Assembly (NCBI GenBank): GCA_030696465.1
Contig: JAUYSE010000078.1
Location: 1-12,118, forward strand
Source of the DNA: Legionellaceae bacterium
GTDB lineage: Bacteria > Pseudomonadota > Gammaproteobacteria > Legionellales > Legionellaceae
Reading direction: 5' to 3'
Length of the DNA: 12,118 nucleotides
The translations under genes were made by a program, and so were the position numbers. This document shows, piece by piece, positions 1 through 6,180 of the stretch. The notes under the pieces were generated by a model. It had not been told where the DNA came from and searched no databases. It saw nothing but the letters and a program-made list of their open reading frames with translations. Each line of letters opens with the position of its first letter. The first letter of the stretch is position 1.

Positions 1-1338
1 ATCACCAACAGTACTTATGATGGTCTTATTTATCATGTGGATGAAGTAAAAGATCAACTGGCAAAGAGTAATATTCCGCATTTGCATTTTGATGAAGCTT
101 GGTATCCGTATGCGCATTTTCATCCCATTTATAATGGGCGATATGCCATGAGCGAATATCATAAAGAGTATCATCCGACGGTATATAGCACGCAATCGAC
201 GCATAAATTATTGGCCGCTTTTTCTCAATCCTCGATGATTCATATTAAAGATGGTTTGCAGCCATTAAATTGCGATGTGTTTAACGAAACCTTTATGATG
301 CATACCTCCACGTCACCGCAATACAATATTATTGCCTCATTGGATGTGGCTACTAAAATGATGGAAGGGCAATTAGGCTATCGTTTAATTAGTGAGGCTA
401 TTTCAGAGGCGATTGCATTTCGTCAGGAGTTTCATAAAGTCAAAAACAGTTTTGATACGCATAAAGAATGGTTCTTTGATTTATGGCAGCCAGAGGCGGT
501 ATTAAAAATAAAAAAATCAGGTACACAGCATTTTATGAATCTTGCAGAAGACAGTGCAAAATTATGGTACCTCAATGCGGAGGATACTTGGCACGGGTTT
601 TCTGAGATCAGCGAAAATTTTACCATGTTGGATCCCATAAAAGTCACCTTGCTTACCCCTGGCATTAACCATGATACTACTTTTCAGGAAATGGGTATTC
701 CTGCTCCTATTGTTTCAAAATATTTAATGAAGAAAGGAGTGGTGGATGAAAAGACCAGTTTTTACTCAATGTTGTTTTTGTTTTCCATTGGAGTCAATAA
801 AAGTAAGTCAATGAATTTGCTGAGTGATTTAGTTTTATTTAAAGAAGTATATGATGCTAATGCTTTGTTGTTGGAGGTGTTTCCTGATTTGATAGAAAAA
901 CAGGTAAAACGCTATCAGGGAGTCAGTCTTAAAGAGGTATGTGCCGAGATGCATCATTTTCTTAAACGCGAAAATGCGAGTAAGTTATTAATGAATGCGT
1001 TTGAGATTTTGCCTGAACCGGTGCTTACCCCAAACGAAGCATATCAACATCTGATAAAATCTCATTATACGGAATACTCCTTAGATGAACTGGAAGATAA
1101 AGTCATCTTGACGATGTTGGCGCCGTATCCTCCGGGGATTCCTATTGTTATGCCTGGGGAGAAAATCACGAAAGAGAGTGGGCTCATTATTGAATATTTG
1201 AAAATGCTAGAACGTTTTGATAACGCTTTTCCGGGGTTTGAAAATGAAGTGCATGGTGTCGAGGTTAAAATAGTCCATGGGAAGCGTCGATATTTTGTGA
1301 ATGCTTTGTTGAATGGCTTAAAGTCTTCTTCAGGGTAA
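1..1338 (+). CDS. adiA: Biodegradative arginine/lysine-type (Orn/Lys/Arg) decarboxylase, 5'-partial
   Basis: A PLP-dependent, fold-type I amino-acid decarboxylase of the acid-induced class, which consumes a cytoplasmic proton by decarboxylating a basic amino acid. The frame is open from base 1 and begins inside the conserved NSTYDG motif, so roughly 300 N-terminal residues (wing and start of the PLP domain) lie outside the window. The PLP lysine is in TQSTHKLLAAFSQ (Lys codon 205-207). Further family blocks are STSPQYNIIAS, WHGF, LDPIKVTLLTPG and PYPPGIPIVMPGE. The stretches LHFDEAWYPYAHFHPIY, IKDGLQP and YDAN follow E. coli arginine decarboxylase AdiA more closely than lysine decarboxylase CadA, and the C-terminal length after the lysine (376 residues) also fits AdiA. 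Arginine is therefore the preferred substrate guess, with lysine or ornithine possible. An antiporter partner is not in view. The gene ends normally and is followed by a long palindrome. Confidence 0.9.
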   Translation: MTNSTYDGLIYHVDEVKDQLAKSNIPHLHFDEAWYPYAHFHPIYNGRYAMSEYHKEYHPTVYSTQSTHKLLAAFSQSSMIHIKDGLQPLNCDVFNETFMMHTSTSPQYNIIASLDVATKMMEGQLGYRLISEAISEAIAFRQEFHKVKNSFDTHKEWFFDLWQPEAVLKIKKSGTQHFMNLAEDSAKLWYLNAEDTWHGFSEISENFTMLDPIKVTLLTPGINHDTTFQEMGIPAPIVSKYLMKKGVVDEKTSFYSMLFLFSIGVNKSKSMNLLSDLVLFKEVYDANALLLEVFPDLIEKQVKRYQGVSLKEVCAEMHHFLKRENASKLLMNAFEILPEPVLTPNEAYQHLIKSHYTEYSLDELEDKVILTMLAPYPPGIPIVMPGEKITKESGLIIEYLKMLERFDNAFPGFENEVHGVEVKIVHGKRRYFVNALLNGLKSSSG

Positions 1339-1364
1339 ACACCTCTTATATGTAAAATTAGCGA

Positions 1365-1452
1365 GATCTATCCGAGCCGCGCGCGTTAGCAAGAGGAGCA
1401 TTTTGAAACATTCAACTGCTCCGCTCTCTCACGGTTGCGGTTCGGATAGATC
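1365..1452. repeat. Long imperfect inverted repeat (36-bp arms)
   Basis: The arms 1365-1400 and 1417-1452 are reverse complements at 28 of 36 positions, and two of the eight mismatches would be G-U pairs in RNA. They enclose a 16-nt loop. The outer 11 bp (gatctatccga / tcggatagatc) pair perfectly. The arms are GC-rich compared with the surroundings. The structure lies 26 bp after the decarboxylase stop. It could act as a terminator hairpin, but no U-run directly follows either arm, so a REP/MITE-like dispersed repeat is equally likely. A separate perfect 12-bp palindrome, ttttgatcaaaa, follows at 1460-1471. Nothing else gene-like is seen in the 1339-1584 gap. Confidence 0.7.
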
Positions 1453-1517
1453 GTTCGTATTTTGATCAAAAAAACACCCCCATACTGCTTGGATTTTATA
1501 TGATCTTGCTCTGATGC

Positions 1518-1545
1518 TTGCATGGTTAGAAAATTCCGTTATCAT
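1518..1545 (+). promoter_or_regulatory. Candidate sigma-70 promoter for the SDR operon
   Basis: TTGCAT (1518-1523) and TATCAT (1540-1545) are separated by 16 bp and lie 39 bp ahead of the first dehydrogenase start. The -10 is 5/6 and the -35 only 3/6 to consensus, so this is a weak prediction in AT-rich DNA. Confidence 0.3.
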
Positions 1546-1584
1546 AACGCGAGATTTCAAAATAATAACCAATAAGGTAAACGG

Positions 1585-2436
1585 ATGACTCAGAAACCCG
1601 TTGCAGTAATAACTGGTGCGGCGAGCGGAATAGGTTTTGCGCTGGCGCAAGTATGCGCGCAACGAGGGATGCACGTGGTGATGGCTGATAAAGATGTCTC
1701 GCGATTGCATCAGGCTGTAGCGCAAATTACGCGCAATGGCTCCGCGAGTGCCATCCCCTGTGATGTTACACAAGCTTTAGACGTAGACTGCCTCCTGAAC
1801 CAGACCTATGAACAGTGTCAACGTGTTGATATGCTCTACAATAATGTGGGGATTATCGGACATTTGGCGCCGTTCTGGGAGCTAAGCCCTGAGCATATTC
1901 AAGAAGTTATGGATGTAAACTTGTATGGAATGATACAGGTTTTACAAAAATTTTTGCCGGTACTGTTCAAGCAAGACTTTCGCTCCCATATCATTAATAT
2001 GGCAAGTTTGTTTGCCTGTTGTGTAGGTTCGCAATTAACACCCTATTCTATGTCTAAGCACGCTATTTTGGCGCTCTCTGAAACCTTGCATTTTGAACTG
2101 AATTATTTTCAAAAACCGGTAGATGTTTCTGTCGTATTTCCCTCATTTACCGATACGGGTTTGTTGTCCAATGCAACGGCAGAAACCGACGCTTTTCGTC
2201 ATTACTTAGCTTCATGTTTATCTTTTGCTAAGCCCGCCTTGGATGTTGCTGAATATATAGTGCGAGCAGTAGAGAATAAACAATTTTATATTTTTCCAGA
2301 CAAAGAAGTCAGTGCTTATCATCAAAAAAGAACAGAGGCGATGCTGCAGGGAACTTTTCCTCATCAGCACTCAATAGAATCTTTATTGAACTCCCTCATG
2401 CAGCGCTCAAAAAAACAAAGTTCCAATATTGCTTAG
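1585..2436 (+). CDS. Short-chain dehydrogenase/reductase (classical SDR), probably NAD-dependent
   Basis: An NAD(P)-dependent oxidoreductase of the classical SDR family with a Rossmann fold, expected in the cytoplasm. Visible motifs are the dinucleotide loop TGAASGIG (residues 10-17), Asp35 at the end of strand beta-2 (which usually selects NAD over NADP), NNVG (86-89) and a catalytic set of Asn112, Ser141, Tyr154 and Lys158. The substrate cannot be read from sequence. The length of 283 residues is slightly longer than the usual 250 because of a C-terminal extension rich in Gln, Ser and Lys. The ATG at 1585 is preceded by AAGG (1574-1577) at 7-nt spacing. It is the first gene of a three-gene operon, and its stop lies 9 bp before the next start. 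It is clearly a different subfamily from the following SDR, not a recent duplicate. Confidence 0.92.
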   Translation: MTQKPVAVITGAASGIGFALAQVCAQRGMHVVMADKDVSRLHQAVAQITRNGSASAIPCDVTQALDVDCLLNQTYEQCQRVDMLYNNVGIIGHLAPFWELSPEHIQEVMDVNLYGMIQVLQKFLPVLFKQDFRSHIINMASLFACCVGSQLTPYSMSKHAILALSETLHFELNYFQKPVDVSVVFPSFTDTGLLSNATAETDAFRHYLASCLSFAKPALDVAEYIVRAVENKQFYIFPDKEVSAYHQKRTEAMLQGTFPHQHSIESLLNSLMQRSKKQSSNIA

Positions 2437-2445
2437 GAGATTCAT

Positions 2446-3219
2446 ATGTCAGCTACGCCTAGCCATGTCCTTATTACGGGTGCTTCTGGGGCAATTGGCG
2501 GCGCTTTAGCGCGTACATATGCTTGTCCAGGTACGCACGTATCTCTTTTTGGTCGTCGTGCCGAAGCATTGGAAGATTTGGCCAATCAATGCCGAATCCG
2601 TGGCGCCAGCGTTCAAGTGTATAGTATTGATATATTGAATTTTGAGGCATTAATAGAGATGATAGAGCAGCTTGATACAGAGCGGCCCATCGATCTTGTC
2701 ATTGCGAATGCAGGTATTTCTTTATGTGTTAACTCAAAAAAACGCCTTGAATCCTGGGATGAAGTAAAGCACTTATTAGATACTAATATCGCGGCTACCA
2801 TGGCAACGGTATCTCCTTTGATTGCGCGTATGCGTGCGCGTAAACAAGGGCATATTGTTTTAATGAGCTCTTTGGCAGCATATCATGGCATGGCGATGAG
2901 CCCTGCTTACTGTGCCAGCAAAGCAGCACTGAAGACCTATGGTGAAGCGCTCTACGGTTTGTTACGACGAGCTAAAGTACACGTTTCAGTCGTGTGTCCA
3001 GGGTTTATTGAGTCTCCTTTGTGTGATACTTTTCAGACGAAAAAACCATTTATCATGACCGCCGATAAAGCGGCGATGCTGATTAAATCAAGACTTGCAC
3101 GACATCAATTTTTGATTACTTTTCCGGGGATTTTACGTATGGGTGCGGGTTTACTTTCCTTGTTTCCTTATTCTCTACGGGCGGTCATCTTAAAAAATCT
3201 GGGTTATAGGACAGGGTAA
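2446..3219 (+). CDS. Short-chain dehydrogenase/reductase (classical SDR), probably NADPH-dependent
   Basis: A second SDR oxidoreductase. It shows TGASGAIG (residues 11-18), a GRR basic pair (Arg37-Arg38) after beta-2 that favours NADPH, NAG (88-90), Asn114, Ser142, Tyr155 and Lys159. The last 40 residues contain a hydrophobic stretch around FPGILRMGAGLLSLFP (226-241). This resembles the membrane-associating tails of SDRs that act on lipid or acyl substrates, so a hydrophobic substrate is an inference. The ATG has the ribosome site AGGAGA (2435-2440) overlapping the stop of the upstream SDR, which indicates co-translation. It sits between an apparently NAD-type SDR and an acyltransferase-like gene. 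The opposite cofactor preferences suggest two redox steps on related intermediates rather than redundancy. Confidence 0.92.
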   Translation: MSATPSHVLITGASGAIGGALARTYACPGTHVSLFGRRAEALEDLANQCRIRGASVQVYSIDILNFEALIEMIEQLDTERPIDLVIANAGISLCVNSKKRLESWDEVKHLLDTNIAATMATVSPLIARMRARKQGHIVLMSSLAAYHGMAMSPAYCASKAALKTYGEALYGLLRRAKVHVSVVCPGFIESPLCDTFQTKKPFIMTADKAAMLIKSRLARHQFLITFPGILRMGAGLLSLFPYSLRAVILKNLGYRTG

Positions 3220-3226
3220 AAATAAC

Positions 3227-3976
3227 ATGAAAAAGATGGGTAAAAGAAAATCATTGTCTTTGGCGCGCAGAATCATCTGCGACTTCATGTATTTCAGCTA
3301 TAAAATGACCTTAAATACGGTTGCCGTTGAAAAGCATATGAAGCTGTCTGCGTTAATTGAGGCACAACGAAATTGTCCTGTGAAATTAAGCTGGTTTGCA
3401 ATTTTTATTAAAGCATTCGCGCTCATTTCAGCAAAACACGCGGTATTACGGCAAACCTATTTTTCATTCCCTACACCACATATTTATGAATATGAAGATA
3501 CGACGGCCATCTTAACGGTTGAACGTATCTTTGAAGAGGAAACCATTGTATTACTCAATAAAATAAAGCAACCAGAACATTTATCGTTGGTCGCGCTGGA
3601 TGCAAAAATCCAGAAAGCCAAAAATGCGCCCTTAGATCAAGTACGATCTTTTCGTACGCCGCTTAAAATAAATCGTCTCCCTTTTCTATTAAGACGCCTT
3701 TGCTGGTGGCTCGCATTTAATATATCTAAATACAGAGGGCGTTATTTGGGAACTTTTTTAGTAACGAATATGGCACATACGGTGCCAGTATTATCTTTAC
3801 GTTCCCCCATGAGTTTTAATTTAACCTTTGATGTATTTAATATAAATGCGTTGTCATTGGTGCGATTTTTTTATGATCATCGATTATTAGATGGGGTTAT
3901 GGCAACGCGTATTATGTTCGAATTAGAGCAAGTACTGCTTGGTGAAATTTTAGATGAAATTAAGGCGATAGGTTAA
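3227..3976 (+). CDS. Stand-alone 2-oxoacid dehydrogenase E2-type acyltransferase domain protein
   Basis: A protein of the chloramphenicol-acetyltransferase-like fold related to the catalytic domain of dihydrolipoamide acyltransferases (E2). The signature DHRLLDG (residues 217-223) supplies the expected catalytic His218 and Asp222. The strands before it (LGTFLVTN, MSFNLTFDVF) match the order seen in E2 cores. At 249 residues there is no room for a lipoyl or peripheral-subunit-binding domain, and no E1 or E3 gene is nearby, so it is unlikely to be part of a pyruvate-type complex. The N-terminus is basic (MKKMGKRK) and a hydrophobic segment near 153-165 may touch the membrane. It is the third gene of the SDR operon, only 7 bp after the preceding stop, with GGACAGGG (3209-3216) as the likely ribosome site. 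ATG 3236 is an alternative start. An acyl transfer role is inferred; the donor and acceptor are unknown. Confidence 0.75.
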   Translation: MKKMGKRKSLSLARRIICDFMYFSYKMTLNTVAVEKHMKLSALIEAQRNCPVKLSWFAIFIKAFALISAKHAVLRQTYFSFPTPHIYEYEDTTAILTVERIFEEETIVLLNKIKQPEHLSLVALDAKIQKAKNAPLDQVRSFRTPLKINRLPFLLRRLCWWLAFNISKYRGRYLGTFLVTNMAHTVPVLSLRSPMSFNLTFDVFNINALSLVRFFYDHRLLDGVMATRIMFELEQVLLGEILDEIKAIG

Positions 3977-4008
3977 TATTTTAGACAAAATTGACTGAAT
4001 AACGCTCC

Positions 4009-4428
4009 TTACGTACCCAATATTTTCTTCAAATAGTAACGGTTATGATGAGGAGGGCAGTTTTCAAGAACGCCAAAGAGCTCATAACCCTGTTTGAGAT
4101 AAAAATCTTTGGCTTGAAAATCAAAGGTATCCAAGTGACTCAGCGAGCACCCTAAGGTGAGGGCCTCATTTTCTGCGTGTTGAAGCAGTTGGCTCCCTAG
4201 ATGTTGATTTCGGTACTGCTCTTCCACGAAAAGGACTCCAATGTAGAGTATTTTCCACCCGTAGACAAAAGTATTAATCCCCGCGATGATTTTCGAACTT
4301 TCTTTGATGACATAGTTTTTGTAGATATAGGTTGGATTCTGTGTGAAGGGTACTTGACCGCTGTTGAACTGATCAATTTTTTGATCAATAAATTCAGATT
4401 CGCGAGCGGTGGCGGCTATTATGTTCAT
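4009..4428 (-). CDS. GNAT-family N-acetyltransferase
   Basis: A GCN5-related acetyltransferase of 139 residues that would use acetyl-CoA; the acceptor is unknown. The acetyl-CoA-binding loop is at QYRNQHLGSQLL (71-82). It has His where many family members have the second Gly, a variation also seen in other GNATs. The C-terminal part FQAKDFYLKQGYELFG (104-119) is the typical GNAT strand-helix ending. I place the start at 4428 rather than the in-frame ATG at 4443: the inner ATG has AAAGGA at 6-nt spacing (4435-4440), which lies inside the would-be first codons, while the outer ATG has no ribosome site. The gene converges on the SDR operon with a 32-bp gap and diverges from the ParD-like/MetAP pair. 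Codons 83-113 recur as a fragment at 5499-5592. Confidence 0.87.
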   Translation of the reverse strand: MNIIAATARESEFIDQKIDQFNSGQVPFTQNPTYIYKNYVIKESSKIIAGINTFVYGWKILYIGVLFVEEQYRNQHLGSQLLQHAENEALTLGCSLSHLDTFDFQAKDFYLKQGYELFGVLENCPPHHNRYYLKKILGT

Positions 4429-4451
4429 GATTTTTCCTTTCATGGTCAGTT

Positions 4452-4480
4452 TTGTGTTTATATCGGGCGCAAATTATATT
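4452..4480 (+). promoter_or_regulatory. Candidate promoter for the ParD-like/MetAP pair
   Basis: TTGTGT (4452-4457) and TATATT (4475-4480) are 17 bp apart in the 114-bp divergent region between the GNAT gene and the ParD-like gene. The -10 is 5/6 and the -35 3/6 to consensus. The downstream stretch 4485-4515 is also very AT-rich (catatataagtatagtaata), so other -10 sites are possible. Confidence 0.3.
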
Positions 4481-4542
4481 TTGTAGCAAATCATATATAA
4501 GTATAGTAATATGCTGTTAATCGTATTTTTTGGGTTTATTTT

Positions 4543-4755
4543 ATGGGAATCGTTAAAATTTCAGATGAGCTGCATGATGCCGCAAAACTTATGGCAAAAG
4601 CAATGAGTCGATCTATTAATTCTCAAGCAGAATATTGGATGCGCATAGGAAAATTGATGGAGGCAAACCCCTCTATTACTTATGTGGACGCCATTCAGTT
4701 ATTAGTTAACCAAGCAGCATTGGATAATAATGAATATATCAGTGAAGACGCCTGA
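4543..4755 (+). CDS. ParD-like antitoxin-family protein
   Basis: A small protein of 70 residues matching the ParD-like family (PF11903 type). It opens with the conserved GIVKISDELHDAAKLMA, followed by SRSINSQAEYWMRIGKLME. The N-terminal strand and following helix are those of a ribbon-helix-helix DNA-binding fold, so dimeric binding to its own promoter is expected from the family. No ParE toxin follows; instead its last 26 bp overlap the start of a methionine aminopeptidase gene, which implies translational coupling. I know this pairing from other gammaproteobacteria, where it is generally annotated without a demonstrated function. The ribosome site is poor (only tttgggtttatttt upstream of the ATG). 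Family assignment is confident; activity as an antitoxin is not shown. Confidence 0.85.
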   Translation: MGIVKISDELHDAAKLMAKAMSRSINSQAEYWMRIGKLMEANPSITYVDAIQLLVNQAALDNNEYISEDA

Positions 4756-5512
4756 AGAAATTCAAAAAATGCGAGTGGCGGGACGTTTAGCTGCTTCAGT
4801 ATTAGAAATGATAGAGCCGTTTGTCATTCCTGGAGTGACGACCGATGCGCTTGAGCGCCTTTGTCGAAAATATATTGTGGAAGATTTACGTGCCATTCCT
4901 GCCTCTTTGCATCATCATGGATTTCCTGGGAGTATTTGTACCTCTTTAAATCATGTTGTTTGTCATGGAATCCCTTCAGATAAAAAAATTTTAAAGGAAG
5001 GCGATATCCTTAATATTGATGTTACCGTTAAAAAAGAAGGGTTTATTGGGGATACTAGCAAAATGTTTCTTGTCGGCAAAGTGAAGCCATATGCTCAGCG
5101 CTTAGTGAGAGTAACACAAGAGTGTTTATATAAGGCCATAAAAATCGTGCGCCCTGGCGTTCGTTTGGGGGATATTGGTCATGTGATTCAACAACATGCG
5201 GAAGCCAACCATTACACCGTAGTGCGTGAGTTTAGTGGCCATGGGATTGGACGTGAAATGTGGGAGGAGCCTTATGTATTCCATTTCGGAAAGCCCAATA
5301 CAGGATTAGAACTTTGTGCGGGAATGACCTTTACCATTGAGCCTATGATCAACCTCGGAAAAAAAGAAGTACGAACTTTAGCGGATGGTTGGACCGTTGT
5401 CACAAAAGATCATCAATTGTCCGCCCAATGGGAGCATACCATTGCGGTAACTGATACGGGGTGTGAAGTTTTAACCACGAGACAAGAAGAGACGATATCC
5501 TGTTTGAGATAA
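4730..5512 (+). CDS. map: Type I methionyl aminopeptidase, probable second copy, His178-to-Trp variant
   Basis: A metallopeptidase that removes N-terminal methionine from new proteins. It aligns without gaps to E. coli Map through the active site, so the numbering is shared: metal ligands Asp97, Asp108, His171, Glu204 and Glu235 and catalytic His79 are all present. The conserved His178 (GFHEEP in E. coli) is Trp here (EMWEEP, TGG codon 5261-5263), and the neighbouring Gly176 and Phe177 are Glu and Met. This should change the substrate pocket. ATG 4730 is supported because NISVKTPEEIQKMRVAGRL matches the E. coli N-terminus. It overlaps the ParD-like gene by 26 bp. The last residues (ISCLR) and the stop are encoded by a GNAT gene fragment that joins at about 5499, so the native C-terminal few residues appear to be replaced. 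It is not beside rpsB/tsf, where map often lies, so a paralogue of the housekeeping enzyme is likely. Confidence 0.93.
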   Translation: MNISVKTPEEIQKMRVAGRLAASVLEMIEPFVIPGVTTDALERLCRKYIVEDLRAIPASLHHHGFPGSICTSLNHVVCHGIPSDKKILKEGDILNIDVTVKKEGFIGDTSKMFLVGKVKPYAQRLVRVTQECLYKAIKIVRPGVRLGDIGHVIQQHAEANHYTVVREFSGHGIGREMWEEPYVFHFGKPNTGLELCAGMTFTIEPMINLGKKEVRTLADGWTVVTKDHQLSAQWEHTIAVTDTGCEVLTTRQEETISCLR

Positions 5513-5592
5513 AAATCTTTGGCTTGAAAATCAATGGTATCTAAGTGACTCAGCGAACATCCTAAGGCTAGGCCCTCATTTTCTGCGTGTTG
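5499..5592 (-). pseudogene. Fragment of a GNAT acetyltransferase gene (direct repeat of 4089-4182)
   Basis: These 94 bp match 4089-4182, inside the intact GNAT gene, at 87 of 94 positions without gaps and in the same orientation, offset by exactly 1410 bp. The fragment encodes the equivalent of GNAT residues 83-113 (QHAENEGLALGCSL then HLDTIDFQAKDFYLKQ) in an uninterrupted frame. Of the seven differences, four are synonymous and three are amino-acid changes (Ala to Gly, Thr to Ala, Phe to Ile). That pattern fits divergence while still a functional paralogue, followed by truncation at both ends. A stop (tag) lies two codons before the matched frame begins, and there is no start, so it is not expressed as protein. 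The repeats flank the ParD-like/MetAP pair. Confidence 0.88.
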
Positions 5593-5680
5593 TTGCTACT
5601 AATATGTTCATAGGCGTGATCTATGGTTTGGAAGAGGGTAGTATTCCTGAATGTGTTTTTGTAAGTGAAATTTGTGTGAC

Positions 5681-5686
5681 AAGGAG
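5681..5686 (+). promoter_or_regulatory. Ribosome binding site that fixes the peroxiredoxin start
   Basis: AAGGAG lies 7 nt before ATG 5694. It selects this start over the in-frame ATG at 5604, which would add 30 residues unlike any Bcp and begins just beside the GNAT fragment. Confidence 0.8.
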
Positions 5687-5693
5687 CAACATT

Positions 5694-6167
5694 ATGGATA
5701 TAGGCGAACAAATAACAGCAAACCCATGCAAAGCAACCAATAATGTAAGTTTTTCGTTGGAACAATATCGAGGCAAATGGCTTATCATTTACTTTTATCC
5801 TAAAGATGCTACACCAGGTTGTACTACAGAAGGTTGTGATTTTCGGGATACTTTTAAGGCGTTTTCAGCATTGAATACGGTTATTTTTGGTGTTTCGCGT
5901 GACAGTGTTACTTCACATGAAAAATTCAAGGCTAAACAAGGTTTTCCTTTTGAGCTTATTAGTGATGAGCAAGAGACATTGTGTCAGCTATTTGATGTTA
6001 TTAAAATAAAATCTATGTATGGCAAACAAGTGAGAGGGATAGAGCGTAGCACTTTTATTATTGATCCGAATGGCAAACTACAACATATTTGGCGTAAGGT
6101 GAGTGTTAAGGGCCATGTCGCCGAAGTTTTAAGGATACTAACTTCTTTACAGGCAGACATGCCTTGA
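5694..6167 (+). CDS. bcp: Thioredoxin-dependent peroxiredoxin, Bcp/PrxQ type
   Basis: A cytoplasmic thiol peroxidase that reduces hydrogen peroxide and organic hydroperoxides. The peroxidatic cysteine motif is TPGCTTEGCDFRD, with Cys43 as the peroxidatic residue and Cys48 as the resolving residue (C-x4-C). This is the arrangement of atypical two-cysteine Bcp enzymes that form an intramolecular disulfide. Other family blocks are KWLIIYFYPKDAT before the active site, FGVSRDSVTSHEKF, FELISDEQ and ERSTFIIDPNGKL. The length from the chosen start is 157 residues, close to the 156 of E. coli Bcp. It is followed after 13 bp by a VOC-family gene, probably in the same transcript. The upstream 5593-5693 stretch shows no other gene. 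Confidence 0.93.
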   Translation: MDIGEQITANPCKATNNVSFSLEQYRGKWLIIYFYPKDATPGCTTEGCDFRDTFKAFSALNTVIFGVSRDSVTSHEKFKAKQGFPFELISDEQETLCQLFDVIKIKSMYGKQVRGIERSTFIIDPNGKLQHIWRKVSVKGHVAEVLRILTSLQADMP

Positions 6168-6180
6168 AAATGAAGGCGCA

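Noticed and set aside
1429..1773. 114-codon minus-strand frame over the palindrome and the start of the first SDR
   Set aside because: It is antisense to the conserved SDR N-terminus and shows no domain or ribosome site.
3227..3976. Chloramphenicol acetyltransferase or true dehydrogenase-complex E2
   Set aside because: The DHRLLDG motif is of the E2 type rather than the CAT HHxxxDG type, and the lipoyl and subunit-binding domains and E1/E3 neighbours are absent.
4429..4443. Upstream ATG for the GNAT protein
   Set aside because: It has no ribosome site, while its own codons form the AAAGGA site for the ATG at 4428.
4201..4500. 99-codon open frame on the plus strand
   Set aside because: It is antisense to the GNAT gene over most of its length, has no ribosome site and reads as low-complexity mirrored sequence.
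5604..5693. Upstream ATG extension of the peroxiredoxin
   Set aside because: The 30 extra residues do not resemble Bcp, and the AAGGAG site clearly points to ATG 5694.
5568..5765. 65-codon minus-strand frame over the GNAT fragment and the bcp 5' end
   Set aside because: It is out of frame with the GNAT remnant and antisense to the peroxiredoxin start, with no recognisable domain.
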